The position numbers and the translations under genes were made by a program. Below, one piece after another: positions 1-11,500 of a stretch of 64,000 bases of DNA. The stretch is from Spodoptera frugiperda (lineage: Eukaryota > Arthropoda > Insecta > Lepidoptera > Noctuidae). A model generated the notes under the pieces. It was not told the DNA's origin. It saw only the letters and a program-made list of their open reading frames with translations, and ran no database searches. How positions within the stretch are numbered: the first letter of the stretch is position 1; each line of letters starts with the position of its first letter. Location of the stretch: positions 4,898,001 to 4,962,000 of the forward strand of contig NC_064220.1 in NCBI RefSeq assembly GCF_023101765.2, in the 5' to 3' direction.

Positions 1-2954
1 TTAGGTGTACTGAGTGTGAAGTACTTCTCAGTTCTTCTCGTGACTAGGTACGGACCTTTGTACGGACGTTGCAGTGGTTTACGTACTGCGTCTTCACGTA
101 CAAATACGTGGCTGCAAGTTTGTAGATCTTGATGCACGAAGATGTTCTGCCGATTAGCGTGCGACTGATAAGTGGGCGTTAGACTTGTGATAACTCGATG
201 TAGGTCTGTCACATAGTCGTTATCCATCTTCGTGTTAGGCGATGGTGAGATGAAATCGCCGGGTAGCCTTAGAGCTTGTCCGTAGGTGAGCTGTGCGGCA
301 CTAGTGTTAGTGTCAGTGCGCGTGGCGGCTCGTAGTCCCAGTAGCACAGTAGGTAACTCGACTAACCACTTGTTGTTGTCAACGAGTCGAGTCATGAGCG
401 CAGCTTTGAGCGTACGATGCCAGCGTTCCACGATCCCGTTACTCTGCGGGTGGTAGGCAGTAGTCCGGGTTCGTTCCACTCCCAGTAGCTGAGCGAGATT
501 TTTAAACAGACCGCTCTCGAACTGTCGTCCTTGGTCGGTAGTGACTTTGATAGGACAACCAAAGCGTACAATCCAGGTCTCGTACAGTTTCCTTGCGACG
601 ACTTCGGCTGATATCTCACGCAGGGGAACGGCTTCTGCCCAGCGTGTGCAGCGATCGATCATCGTAAGTAGGTATCGATGTCCGCTCGAAGAAGTAGGCA
701 GAGGTCCGACGATGTCGATGTGTACGTGTTCGAATCGCTCGCTAGGCGGGAATGGTGTGACGTCACTGTGCGTATGTCGATGTATCTTTGATTGTTGACA
801 GTCGACACACGACTTTGCCCATTCACCAATGTCGATGTTCATAGACGGCCAGAAGTATCGTTGTTGCATTAGTTTGCGTGTAGTACGGATACCAGGATGA
901 CTTGTATTGTGCACGGCGTTGAATGCGATGCGACGAAAGTCAACTGGTAGGTATGGACGAATATGAGGCGTCGATACTTCGCAGTAAATAAGTTTGTTTG
1001 AAGTAGGTATAGCGATTTTCTTCAGTTGAATATTTGTTGGTTTTGATAAGTTGAGAATATTGCTGTCCTTTTCTTGCGCTTGAGACAGTAGATCGTAGTC
1101 TATCGGCGATGGCAAGTCGATTGTTTCGACGCGAGACAGTGCGTCGGCGACCACGTTGTTCGCGCCGCTCACGTGACGTAGGTCGGTCGTGAACTCGCTT
1201 ATGAACAACAGCTGACGCGTGCGTCGTTGCGTGTCGTTGTCCGACCGTGGCTTGCGTATAGCGTAGGTAAGCGGCTTGTGATCGGTGTAAACAATGAGTT
1301 CTCTTCCTTCGAACATTTTTCTAAAATGTTTGATGGCCATGTAGATCGATAATAATTCTCGGTCGAACGTACGTTGTTGTGTTTCCGAGAATTTCTTCGA
1401 GAAGTAGCCGAGAGGTACCCATTTGTTGTTTACAAGTTGTTGTAGGACAGCTCCCGCGCAGGTGTTTGATGCGTCACACATTAGCGATATTGGTTGAGTG
1501 GGTGACGGTGATGGGTGAGCGAGTAAGGCCGCGTTTTGTATGCTAGCTTTACACAACTCGAATGCTTGAAGTGCTTCGTTATTCCACTCGATTTTTGTCT
1601 TGTCGCGTTTCTTGGAATTATGTAGGAACGCGTTCAGCGGCGCTTGTATGCGGGCCGCGTTAGGTATGCTGTCGCGGTAAAAGTTTACCATGCCGAGGAA
1701 TCGACGTAGATCGGCGATTGTTTCGGGCTTGGGGTAGCTAGTGATGGCGTTGACCTTTTCGAGTGGCGGTTCGATTCCTTCGCTCGACACTTGGTATCCC
1801 AGGAACTTTACTTTTTCTTTACCGAAGACGCATTTTGACGGGTTGACGGTAATACCGTAGTCGTTTAATCGCCGTAGTACTTCGTGTAGATCTTCGATGT
1901 GTCGTGCGTTGTTCTCGGACGCGATGATTACGTCATCGATAAACGGGAATGCGTAGTCCAATCCGTTGAGTACTTGATGTATGAACCGCTGGAATGTTTG
2001 TCCCGCGTTTTTTAGGCCTGGACACATTCGGGGAAATTCGAACAAGCCAAACGGAGTTGTAATGGCTGTTTTCTCGATGTCCGGTTCGTACACGGGTAGT
2101 TGTTGGTACGCACGATTAAGATCGAGAGTGGTGAATATTTTCTTGCCGTGTAGTAGGTACGTGAAATCTTTGAGGCGAGGTACTGGATAGCGGTCGGGTT
2201 TAGTTACGTCGTTGAGTCTTCGGTAATCGCCGCATACTCGTATGTCGCCGTTCTTCTTCGGGACGACGTGTAGTGGGCTGGACCAGGGACTTTTGCTTGG
2301 ACGGCATAATCCCTGCTGCATCATTATTTCGAATTCCCGTTTCACGGCCAGGTATCGGTGTGGGGGTAGTGGCCGGGTTTTACAATGTACGGGTGGGCCG
2401 GTGGTTTCGATGTGATGTTCCACACGGTGCTTTGGGATATCCTTCATGCACGACGGTCTAAGGATGTCGGGGTATTTACTGAGTATTTCGTGATAAGGTT
2501 CCTCGACGTCTATGCTTCTTACAGTTGGCTCGGCGGAATATGAGATCGGCGCTTTGACGGAGAGGTTAGTTACCTTGTCGACAAGACATCGACCGGCTAT
2601 GTCGACGAGTAGTTGATGGTGGCGTAGGAAGTCGGCGCCGATGATTGGCTTGCTGACTTCTGCGACGATGAATTTCCAGCTGTAAGGTCTCCGTAGGTTT
2701 AGGTCCAACTGAAGTGTCTTCTCGCCGTAGGTAGGGATGACTGTGTTGTTCGCGGCGTATAAACAAAAGTCAGTTGGAGATATCTTCACGCCTTTTCTTT
2801 TGGGGATGACAGAGACGTTAGCTCCGGTATCAATTAAAAATGACAGACGTGAGTTTCTGTCTGTTATAAATAGGCGGTATGACGTAGTAGTTGCGCCGGT
2901 TCCCGCCGCATCCAACGCAGCTTTTAGTTTTCCGGACGGGCGTTTTCTTGGAAG
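1..2954 (-). CDS. pol: gypsy Pol polyprotein (protease, RT, RNase H, integrase), partial
   Basis: An open frame of about 984 codons has no stop from 2,954 to the window edge. In order it holds the aspartic protease motif LIDTGA (about 2,820-2,836), RT blocks (SPLHVVPKKNG near 2,250, GDYRRLND near 2,220, the active site FIDD near 1,940 in place of YVDD), RNase H (TDHKPL near 1,285) and integrase (HIDIVGPL near 715, TDQGRQFES near 530, YHPQSNGIVERW near 440). It ends with the GPYLV..RTEK..TL motif of the integrase C-terminus. It lies in the -1 frame relative to gag and overlaps it by about 30 bases, so a -1 shift is expected; I see no textbook slippery heptamer. The unbroken frame suggests a young copy. 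Confidence 0.92.
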
Positions 2955-3775
2955 TTACATGGGCGCGTGCATCGCTGCGCCTCTTTCCCGAACCTTCGAT
3001 GGTAGTAGCAAACTCCATGCGATTGTTCCGTGCGGCGTGGAGTGTTACTACGCTGTCGGGGGTGGGGGCGATGTCGGCTTGACGATCGCGATCTGTTCTG
3101 AGACCGCCTCGTCGATCTCTGGTTGCAGCGATGGTTTGATTGGCTGGCTGCCTTGAGTTCTGCGATTTCCCTCGTTAGCATGTCGATTTTGTCTTCAAGG
3201 CATGCAGGTACACGGGGGAATGTGGGGTTTTCGGTGACTGCAGCGACCGTGCCGTGAGGTTGCGTTTGTTCTAGAATTTTGTCCGCCATCATCGCTAGTT
3301 CATGGATGTCGGAATGTTTCGCGATGTTGTCGCTGACAGCGAGGACTGCTCGCACGGACTGGGGGAGGTGGTTAGTCCACATGATACGAAGCGCAGCGTC
3401 AGAGATGTTTTCAGCTGCGAGGTTCTTCATACGGCGAAGTAGCTGTGACGGTTTTAAGTCGTCTAATTCCATCTCCGAGAGCAGCCTCTGTACTTGACGT
3501 TGCTCTGATTCCTCGTAGACCTGGAGTAACCTATTCTTCAGAGCTTCGTAGCGGTCTCTGTCGGGCGGGTGGAGAATTATATCGGAGATTTCGTCGAGGT
3601 CTTGTCGTTCCAGGTGACCGACGACAAGCTCGAACATAGCTTGGTCCCCCTTCTTCTGTGGCGACATGATGGCTTCGAACTGGGCGAACCACAGACGTAT
3701 CCTGTCGCGCCATATGGGTGGGATGCGCAGCGACGTCGACACGCTCGAGAGTTCCGGCGCTTTCTCGTTGGCCAT
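2924..3775 (-). CDS. gag: gypsy Gag with CHCC zinc finger
   Basis: This 283-residue structural protein starts MANEKAPEL, only 66 bases downstream of the primer site. The capsid-like region (about residues 15-180) contains the W..RIRLWFAQFEA..., HLERQ and LPQSVRAVLA motifs of CsRn1/Kabuki-type Gags. An Arg/Ser-rich linker follows (about 215-250). The finger near the C-terminus is C256-x2-H259-x9-C269-x3-C273, not the usual CCHC. That CHCC arrangement is characteristic of the CsRn1 clade. The frame is intact and overlaps pol in the -1 frame. Confidence 0.9.
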   Translation of the reverse strand: MANEKAPELSSVSTSLRIPPIWRDRIRLWFAQFEAIMSPQKKGDQAMFELVVGHLERQDLDEISDIILHPPDRDRYEALKNRLLQVYEESEQRQVQRLLSEMELDDLKPSQLLRRMKNLAAENISDAALRIMWTNHLPQSVRAVLAVSDNIAKHSDIHELAMMADKILEQTQPHGTVAAVTENPTFPRVPACLEDKIDMLTREIAELKAASQSNHRCNQRSTRRSQNRSRSSSRHRPHPRQRSNTPRRTEQSHGVCYYHRRFGKEAQRCTRPCNFQENARPEN

Positions 3776-3840
3776 TACGACGAGCTTGATTCTTGATATT
3801 TTCTTAGGAGGCGATTCTTGAGGATCCGTCGGCCGGCAGT

Positions 3841-3858
3841 ATCACGTCGGGGTCACCA
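3841..3858 (-). other. Primer-binding site, tRNA-Trp
   Basis: The minus strand reads TGGTGACCCCGACGTGAT. From memory of animal tRNA-Trp, this is complementary to its last 18 nucleotides including CCA. It abuts the 5' LTR, as a minus-strand primer site should. Confidence 0.88.
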
Positions 3859-4665
3859 CTTTAGGAGCTAGGTAGGAGAGCCTAGTGTCCTAATAGTTAG
3901 GGTTTCTTCTTAGGTAGTTGTTAATAAAACTCCGGCGAGAGATGAGTCAAGAATGTTCGATTTATTCCAGAACTACGCTTTTTATACTAATATTTACATA
4001 TGTACAACAATATGTATATTTTGACCAATGGCGACGCGCCGGGGATCGCGAGACGCGCGGGGCGCGCAGCGCGCCTTTTGCACACGGCACTCTCGCTGGC
4101 GTGCCTATAAATATTGTGTCGACCGCGTCCCGCGCCCTTTTGCCGCGCGCCGTCGTCGAGTGAAGATCGAAGATGAAGAACACACGTCGCGCGTCGGGTG
4201 CAGGTGCGCCGCCTCCGTCCTCGGGCTCCGCTGGCGCTTCATGCTTGCATGCGCGCCGCCTCCGTCGCCGGGCTCCGCTGGCGCTTCATGCTTGCGTGCG
4301 CGCCGCCTCCGTCGCCGGGCTCCGCTGGCGCCTCATGCTTGCATGCAAACCGCTTCTTTCGAAGCGACCACGCACGGCACGGTGTTGTGATAACAATGCT
4401 AGTGCCGCTGCGATGTTTCGTAAAACTGTCTTTTTCAAGACAATGCTTTTCCCCGTTTCTTGCTAACAGAGAGTCAAACGTCGCTTGGTAATTGGTATTG
4501 CTTGAGGTATGTGGTAACTGGTTAAGGTATATGGTTGGTAACTGAGGTAAGTATATGAATGGTAATTGGTAAGGTAAGTATATAAGGTTTGGTATTAAGG
4601 TATATAAGGTTTGTAAGGTAATGGGTATGAAGTAGGTACATATGTAGCCGTGCGGTGCGGCTACA
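3859..4665 (-). repeat. 5' LTR of the CsRn1-like element
   Basis: The LTR begins TGTAGCC (4,665, minus strand) and ends next to the primer site, about 807 bp. Its first 23 bases form a short inverted repeat (TGTAGCCG...CGGCTACA, 4,643-4,665). It includes a GC-rich block with a 47-bp tandem repeat (4,206-4,346) and a GGTAAYTGGT-like low-complexity stretch (about 4,480-4,640). The 3' boundary is inferred from the primer site because the partner LTR lies outside the window. The adjacent bases ACAG (minus strand) may be part of the target duplication. Confidence 0.75.
4206..4346. repeat. 47-bp tandem repeat, three copies, inside the LTR
   Basis: GCGCCGCCTCCGTC recurs at 4,206, 4,253 and 4,300, an exact spacing of 47. 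Each unit continues GGGCTCCGCTGGCGC, then a CATGCTTGC-like tail. The block is far more GC-rich than the surrounding DNA. Confidence 0.9.
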
Positions 4666-5290
4666 CTGTAAATGCATGGAAGGCGGAAAGACTTTGGCAT
4701 AATTTGCTGCCTAACTTCAACGCTAAATCGGTGCAGTTAATGCAATCAACAGTTTGATTGTTAGTCTTTCTAGTTGGTGAGCTGGCAAGCCAAAATTCTG
4801 ATTCGACAAGTTTGTGCATATTTCCTAACAAAATAATCAAAACGTCAGTATCAGAGGATTTAATTAAAAATTTTGAACCTGGTTCCCTTTAGAAGCGTGA
4901 AACTTAATCCTTGTATCTGCCTCTTTGTGATGACATTCTTAATTCGTTTTTTATAAACTTATTAAGAGTGAGAATAGATCTGGACTACTAGATTTAAAAT
5001 TTAAATCAATACTGGCTAAGATTTCACGAGTTTGATGGTTTAGTGGTTGGTTAAACGTTACGAATACAATTTTTTTACTCCTGTTTTTGGCATTGTTCGC
5101 CGCTTCTACAAACGATATAAAAATTGTATCATAATCAATCGGTGGATTTTTTATAAATGGAACGGGATTTATTTTTAAAATGTGGGAAAGTATGTAACTT
5201 CTCCATGAACCCATTCCAACAATCATCGGATTTGTTGTTTGCAAATTTGCAAAACACTGAAGAAAGTTCATAGTTGTCCGTATGATGTAT
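4666..5290 (-). pseudogene. Academ-like fragment with XPG-type motifs
   Basis: On the minus strand, 5,271-4,951 encodes a segment containing PPIDYDTIF...VTFNQPL, followed after a frame break by EADTRIKFHAS, SDTDVLIILLGNMHKL and LCQSLSAFHAFT. The last three blocks align with EADTKIIYHL, SDTDVAAIMLGNMHHM and LPGFHAFTGCDY of the full element at 29,421-35,987. They resemble the acidic metal-binding motifs of XPG/FEN nucleases. The frame is cut by the gypsy LTR immediately before GCD. A break before SDTDV lies in a run of five T. Sequence distance shows a different family from the full Academ-like copy. Confidence 0.7.
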
Positions 5291-5769
5291 CTTCTATGTG
5301 AACAGTTTTTAATCAGAATATATCTGTGGCTCTAGTGCAGCATACGCGAGTTTGAAGCGCGAGATGGATAGGATCACAGAAGAGAGAGAGTTATTGTGGA
5401 TGTTTGTCCTACGGTAAAAATACGGACGTAGCCGTGCTAAAAGGATAGTGGAGTGTGCTTTCGAGAGGTTCCACATATATTCCAGAAGAATTCGTTTAGG
5501 CTCTAAACCAATTAACAAAAGTAGTTTTAGCTACCATTACTTTTTGAACAAAATGGGACGTCAATCTAAAACATCACATAATATGCGTCAACACCTAACG
5601 TAGAATGGGTTCTGCAGAATTTAATGCCAATCGTAGGAAATGATTATAACATGAGTGGGATTGTGGTTAGTGAAAATTTTAAAATGATATTTTAATATCG
5701 ATTATGGAGGTCTAACTTGGGAGCACGAGACTGCCGTGTTACCGAAAAAGGGCACAACTAATATTTTTT
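5291..5769. other. Unassigned stretch, possible Harbinger trace
   Basis: No convincing gene. Around 5,420-5,480 (+) the translation SRAKRIVECAFERF faintly resembles the SRARRV-E-AFGI block near the C-terminus of PIF/Harbinger transposases, but flanking motifs are missing. Confidence 0.3.
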
Positions 5770-7325
5770 GTGAAATTGAGTTACATATATATTCGGAATC
5801 AGAAAAAAAGGTCCATCTGTCTGATTTTTTGTGTAGACGAACAAATATCAGTCCCGTCAACAAGTGGCATTCAAAACTCCATACAAGAATCGAGTGAGGA
5901 AGTTTGGTCGGATTTTGATTCTGATGATTTGGTGTTAGACAAAGATTACGAAATACCTAAATCATTCAATCAAAACATTAATAACAGTGATAGTGATTCG
6001 GATGCTGACTTCATACCATGTTCACAGCAAATTCAACACAGAACCATTTTAGAATCACCAGAACATTCAGATGGCGAAACAAACCAAGTAAGCTTGACAA
6101 AGAAAGGAAATATAAGGAAGAGGAAAGCATATAACGTTAGCTTGAAAGATCGAGAGACTGAAAAATAAAAAAACAAAATCAAAACCAAATATTCAGTTAA
6201 ACCTAGTTGCCGTGAAGATATCAGCAAAAAAAGTGCTTAGGCCGTTTTTCAGAAGAATTTCGCAAAAAAATCAATAATAAATTTTTGGAAAATGTCATGG
6301 ATGGAACAGAAATACTTTTTTATATATAATACTAGTACCAAGAAACCAGATAGACCGAAAAAAAGAGAAGATGATGTGAATGTAGGCAAACGTTATATAC
6401 GATCGAAAACTGTTACATATTTTTTGACGGATGAAAATGGTGATAAGGTTCCAGTTTGCAAAACTTTTTTCCTCACCACATTAGGCTACAACCAAAATAA
6501 CTGTAGAGCTGTAAGGAATGCTATCAACAGTAACTATAGGGCCGAATTGATGCCAGTAACTGTTACTGATGGCCGTGGACACAATCCGAATCCAAAAAAA
6601 AATTCAGCCTACAAAAATCATTGACCATATAATGTCATTTAATCCCTCAATATCTCACTACAGACGTGAACACGCACCTAATAAAAAGTATTTGCCTTCG
6701 GACTTAAATATACGTATGATGTACAAGCATTACTGTGAAAATGATCCTCAAACGCAAGTGTCTTATGGATTTTATAGAAAACTTGTGAAAACACTTAACA
6801 TCTCATTTACAAAATTAGGCCAAGAAGAGTGTGAAATATGTGAAAAATTCATCATACACAACCCTCAGCGAGAAATGATTAGGCACAGACATTGCCAGGA
6901 GTGTAAAGATTACGAAGCACACCATGAGAGATATATTTTAGCTCGCAAAAAATATGAAGATGATGCTGATAATCAGACGCAGAAGAAGAATAACCCTGAA
7001 ACCCTAATTTTTGCCGTAGATTTAGAAAAAGTTATAATGTTACCACGTATGGAAGAATTCAAAACTGTGATGTTCTGGCCACGGCTTATTGTTTTTAACC
7101 AAAGTTTTGTGCCTAAAGGTGACAAACATATACATGAGATGGGTGTAACATTTGCAGCTTTGTGGCATGAAGCTATATCAGGTCGAAAGAAAGAGGATAT
7201 CGCTAGTTGCTTTGGGTCTTTTTTCATACAAAACCGAGATCTCAAACACATTATTTTGTGGCTAGATAACTGTGCAGCACAGAATAAAAACTGGACCCTT
7301 TATTCATATCTAGTATATTTAGTAG
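5770..7325 (+). pseudogene. Unclassified transposase-like gene, copy 1 (N-terminal and central parts)
   Basis: The reading is broken into three frames: an acidic Ser/Asp-rich N-terminus (5,770-6,168), a segment with VCKTFFLTTLGY (6,292-6,600), and a long segment from about 6,600. The last has a Cys/His cluster (CEICEKF...HRHCQEC near residue 90), FAVDLEKVIMLP, the W-H-E-A..G motif and WLDNCAAQNKNWTLYSYL. The spaced Asp residues and DNC-x-x-QNKN look like an RNase H-fold transposase core. This family is widespread in invertebrates as uncharacterised protein; a Sola-like origin is only a guess. One break lies in nine consecutive A near 6,594. The hAT end at about 7,326 truncates it. The copy at 42,476-43,776 supplies the missing C-terminus. 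Confidence 0.6.
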
Positions 7326-7430
7326 AGTCCGACCGAAACTGGTTTTCCAGCCGAAACCGAAACCGAATATTCGGCCGTGGCTTTAGTTTCGGCCGAAACC
7401 GAAACCGAAACCGAAACTCACGTGGTCATG
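7326..7430 (-). repeat. Terminal region of hAT element, CCGAAA-rich
   Basis: TAGAGTCCGACCGAAAC begins a block with repeated CCGAAA units and a central palindromic TTCGGCC...GGCCGAA. It truncates the upstream gene and precedes the hAT transposase C-terminus, so it is probably that hAT's 3' TIR region. The Arg/Asn-rich peptide readable through it is a by-product of the repeat. Confidence 0.55.
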
Positions 7431-7999
7431 TATAAAATTACTTAGAATACTGAAATTTGGTACATTTTATCGATTATTCTGCATTAATTATTAATTAGGA
7501 CATGAAATGGAAACACAGTATATTAATTTTCTTGTAATGATTTATTATTTAATATAATATAGGAAAATATTAATAATATTTTTATCTTTTTTTCAAATAC
7601 AGTTGTCATAGCAAAATGTTTATTAGTTATGAATAATCAAATTACTAATTGTTGTACTAATGGTTACTGAAATCTTATTAATTAATACTTTGGTTTGTAT
7701 TTGTAATTAGAAGAGTCATCAATCTCTTTTAGGTATCACTTATATAAAAATAATAATTAGTACTAAAATTACTATTACACTCTTAGTTTCAGTCTCAATA
7801 AAGATAATCATATCACATATTTAGATTTAACAAAGATACCTAGATCACAATCAGTAGGACAGTCATACTTACATTTAGAATTAAGTAGCACACTACTTAA
7901 CTACAGTAAACATTTAAATTGAAAACAGTTATAAAGTTGAATAATAACAAACTTCTAAATATCTTATATTTAGGGTAACTTTTTTGGTTTTTCGTATTA
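7431..7999. other. AT-rich 3' flank of the hAT transposase
   Basis: This non-coding, very AT-rich DNA lies between the probable hAT terminus and the transposase stop. I see no other feature. Confidence 0.5.
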
Positions 8000-8156
8000 T
8001 TAATATTCATAATTAAAAAGTCTTATATTGTACGCCATGAAAAGCAATTTGTCTACGTTTTCGCCACGCAAATTATTGCGACGATCCGAGTATATTTGGC
8101 CAGCAGCACTAAACAGCTGTTCACTCGGGACATTGGTAGGTGGAGCTGAAAGGTAT
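8000..8156 (-). pseudogene. hAT transposase C-terminal dimerisation region
   Basis: Minus-strand translation gives YLSAPPTNVPSEQLFSAAG then RRNNLRGENVDKLLFMAYN, the hallmark C-terminal hAT dimerisation motif. It is separated from the rest of its gene (13,245 onward) by the LINE insertion; the joint falls inside the KYLSAP motif. Confidence 0.88.
8144..8156. repeat. Target-site duplication of the R1-clade LINE, left copy
   Basis: AGCTGAAAGGTAT, identical to 13,232-13,244. It abuts the LINE 3' end. Confidence 0.88.
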
Positions 8157-8513
8157 ATAGGGACAAGCCCGCCACAACCTCCCATACCGCTGCAACTCCT
8201 GTAAGCCAGGATCTACAGTAGATACAAACATGAAAACACCGGAACACTGAAGTCCGGCGCGTCCCAGGGAAATGAATGACTGTCTTGGATCCCGCAACGA
8301 AACAAATCAGAAGATGTTATTAGAGGAGAAGAAAAGAAAACGATAGTTTCCACTTCCCTCGGTGAATTTAATGCAGGAGACAGGATGACTTAAGCCTTAA
8401 GGCACAAAAGAGACTGCACAACTGGGAGAAGCCCAGTCGCCAAGCACCACGGAAATTTTACTTAAAACTAAAATATTAAATGCTAATACTAAATGGGTCC
8501 TATGCGTGAGCTG

Positions 8514-11500
8514 TTATACTTGCTTCCAATAATAGGTATGGCAAAAACGCCTAAACGCACGGAAATTTGCTCGAGACTCCACAAGGTCCGTGTAATAAAC
8601 TACACCTGATGAAACAATTAAATTATCCAACATAGTGTTACGCTCAGATTGCCAGAGACCACACTCCCAGAGTATGTGATGGGCGGATTGCTCATGTTGC
8701 AACTCCGCTGTCGAACATTGGCACCATGGTGAATCAACGAGTTTAAATGAGAACAATTTGCTTTTAAAGTTGCCATGGCCAGTAAGAAATTGGGCAACAC
8801 AGTGATCCACCTCCAACCATGTCCTCTCCAGTCGCTCATGCACGGATGGAAAGAACTGATAGAGGTGGCGGCCCTTGGCTGAAGATTCCCATCTACACTG
8901 CCACTCAGTCAGAAGTTCATCCCAGACGTCCGTTAATGGTTTAAGCAATCTATCAATTTGATTCATTCACATTGTGCTAGAAAGTTTGCGAAAAAGTTAG
9001 GTCTCGCATTATAGTACATGGCAGCACGTCGCTGCACGTCAAGATCGACTGGAAGTAGTCCCGCGAGCACAGGTAGGGCCTCTGTGCTAACCGTCCTATA
9101 AGCCTTACACAGAAAGATCAAGGCTAGACGCTGACCTTGGAAAAGCTTTCGCCGTACCGCGCCTATTGTGGCCCTATCAGCCCACACTGGTGCCCCGTAG
9201 CACACGCATCCCAGGTAGGTTGCTCCGTAGATGGTCCTGAGCGTAAGAAAAGAGAGACCCCAGGTAGCCTTCGAAATTCGCGTGAGCGCATAGAAATTGT
9301 TTTTGGCTTTCTCACTAATAGTCTTAATATGTTCAATAAAAGAAAAGTTTTTTCTAGGACTAGACCGAGATAGCAAACCGACTCCTTACGTTTGACGGGA
9401 ACGTTATTGAATTTAATAGACGGCCATGATTTCAAATTTCCTTTAAGCAATAATTGATAGGTTTTATGGGGTGCAAAAGTTAATCGATTACGCTCACCCC
9501 ATCGCGAGATCCTACTGAGGCAGTCCTTAGCTAAATTCTCTAGTCCGGCGCGGGTATTTGATTGTATTAACAAAAGGCCATCATCCGCATATCCAGTCAA
9601 CGTACAACCAGAAGGAAGGGGGGTCGCGAGCAAATCATCAAACCCTAAATTCCACAGATACGGGCCAATAACCGAGCCCTGAGGACATCCCATTGACAAC
9701 GACTTCGACCGAGAAAAATTACCAAGTTTCAGTTTTACAGAACCGTGAAGAAAATAAGTGTATAATAGTTTGTATATGTTACTAAAGCAACCACGACCCT
9801 TCAGTTTAAGGAGTAGCATTGGCCACCACGCGTTATCAAAGGCACCGGAAATGTCTAGAAAAATGCCTACTACATATTTGTGCTCAGACGAAGTCACTAT
9901 GGTTCGGACAGAGAGAGCTGCGTCTACAGTAGATTTACCCACAGTAAAACCAAATTGATTATTGTGAAATTTCGGTCCACCGGGCAGCAAACGAGGAACG
10001 ATAAGCCGCTCAAGAAGTTTTCCTAATGATGGTAAAAGCGTAATAGGCCGGTATGACTTAGGGTCATCGGGTGGTTTATTTCCATTCTTAGGTATTATGC
10101 GAATGAATCCACGTCGCCATATACGAGGAAAGACGCCCTCCGCTATACAACGATTAAAGACAAACAGGATCGCGTCAGCCGCAGATTTGCACGCTTCTAT
10201 TATCATTTTATTTGAAACTTTATCCTCACCAGACGATTTATTCAAAGGCAACGTTTTAATAACAGTTACGAGCTCATTGATGGAAGGTAGATCAGACACC
10301 GGTGAATTGGGTGGTATAGCTGCCCACGACCTAATCTGTTGATGATAATCGCTATCTGTCTCGGATACATCGTCAGGGATGAGTTCATCGAGTAGAACTT
10401 CCGTTGTCTCCTCAATACCAGTGGTGTGAACATTGTTGACTTTTATGTTCTGTACGAACGCCAGATCGACGGATCTATTGGCTTTGAACTCATGGTACAG
10501 AGGCAACCACGGACCCTCGCTATCCAGCCTCTGTACTACTCTCCGCAACAGGTTACCCTTAGCTTTCTCCACTGAAGCCCTATAGCGTGACCTGGCAACT
10601 CTAAACGCAATCAATGCTTCATCGAATGCAAAACCAGTAACTTTACGTTTTTTTAGTCTATTTAATTGTTTGCGCGCTTTACGAAAACATTTACGTTGTT
10701 CGACTAGATAATTATTCCACCAGTCACATCTGCGCGTACTGGTCAAGGATCCCCGACCAAACGCAATGTCGGCACAGTAAGTAAAAGTATCCGACATGAT
10801 TTCAGCACCTTCTTCTGCCGAAAGGTCTTTGCGAGTGAAGTCTGTGGCCTGAGATGCAAATAATAAGCTAAAGAAGTTCCAGTCCGCGCCCTTAGTTTTA
10901 TATCTAAAGCCACTACTGCAAAGCGTTGGACCCCGGGGTAATCCCGAGACAAATTCGTACACGATCAGGCGATGGTCACTACATGACGCATCCGGTAGGA
11001 CACGCCACCTATCCAAGCTAACGTCCGAACTAGAAAGTGTGACGTCAATACAAGATTCGCCCATTTGGCTGCAAAAAGTAGGTGGTGCATCAGGGGTGTT
11101 ATGTATGGAGAGATTCATTTCGGCAATGAATTCTTCAACGGCACAACGCCGCTCCATGTCAGTAGCCCTAACTTTGCCATACCATAAGGATGAAGACGCA
11201 TTAACGTCGGCGCCAATTATAATTTTGGAGCCCGCAAGCGACTGCAAGACGTGACGGAGGTGATGAATGTGAGGAGTAACTGAGTCAGAATATTGAAAGT
11301 AACAGCTCACAGCGTAAAGTTTAAAGTTTTCTGAGGCAATCTCCGCCACGGCACAGTGTGACGTCATTAAATTAGTTATTGATGTTACTGTAAAATTAGG
11401 TGATCTCGTGACGTAAATTCCAGCTCGTGACCTACTGTTCAGCTGCACTACCCTGTGCCGTAAGTGGGCATTTTGATACTGTTCTTGAACAAGTACAATG

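Larger units (their letters stand above)
1..4665 (-). mobile_element. Ty3/gypsy LTR retrotransposon, CsRn1-like, 3' end off window
   Basis: Read on the minus strand, the order is 5' LTR (3,859-4,665), tRNA-Trp primer site, short leader, gag, then pol running off position 1. Protease, RT, RNase H and integrase are all open. The tRNA-Trp primer and the Cys-His-Cys-Cys Gag finger are hallmarks of the CsRn1 clade, which includes lepidopteran Kabuki-like elements. The element starts at TGTAGCC at 4,665. It interrupts an Academ-like reading frame just before that family's conserved GCD motif, so it is younger than its host fragment. The 3' LTR, and hence intactness, cannot be judged here. Confidence 0.9.

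Noticed and set aside
4239..4700. Long minus-strand open frame (about 150 codons) over the gypsy LTR
   Set aside because: It reads through the low-complexity GGTAA-rich and 47-bp repeat parts of the LTR; composition explains it.
7320..7435. Arg/Asn-rich C-terminus of the frame at 6,569-7,435
   Set aside because: It is the CCGAAA-repeat terminus of the hAT read in frame, not part of the transposase-like protein.
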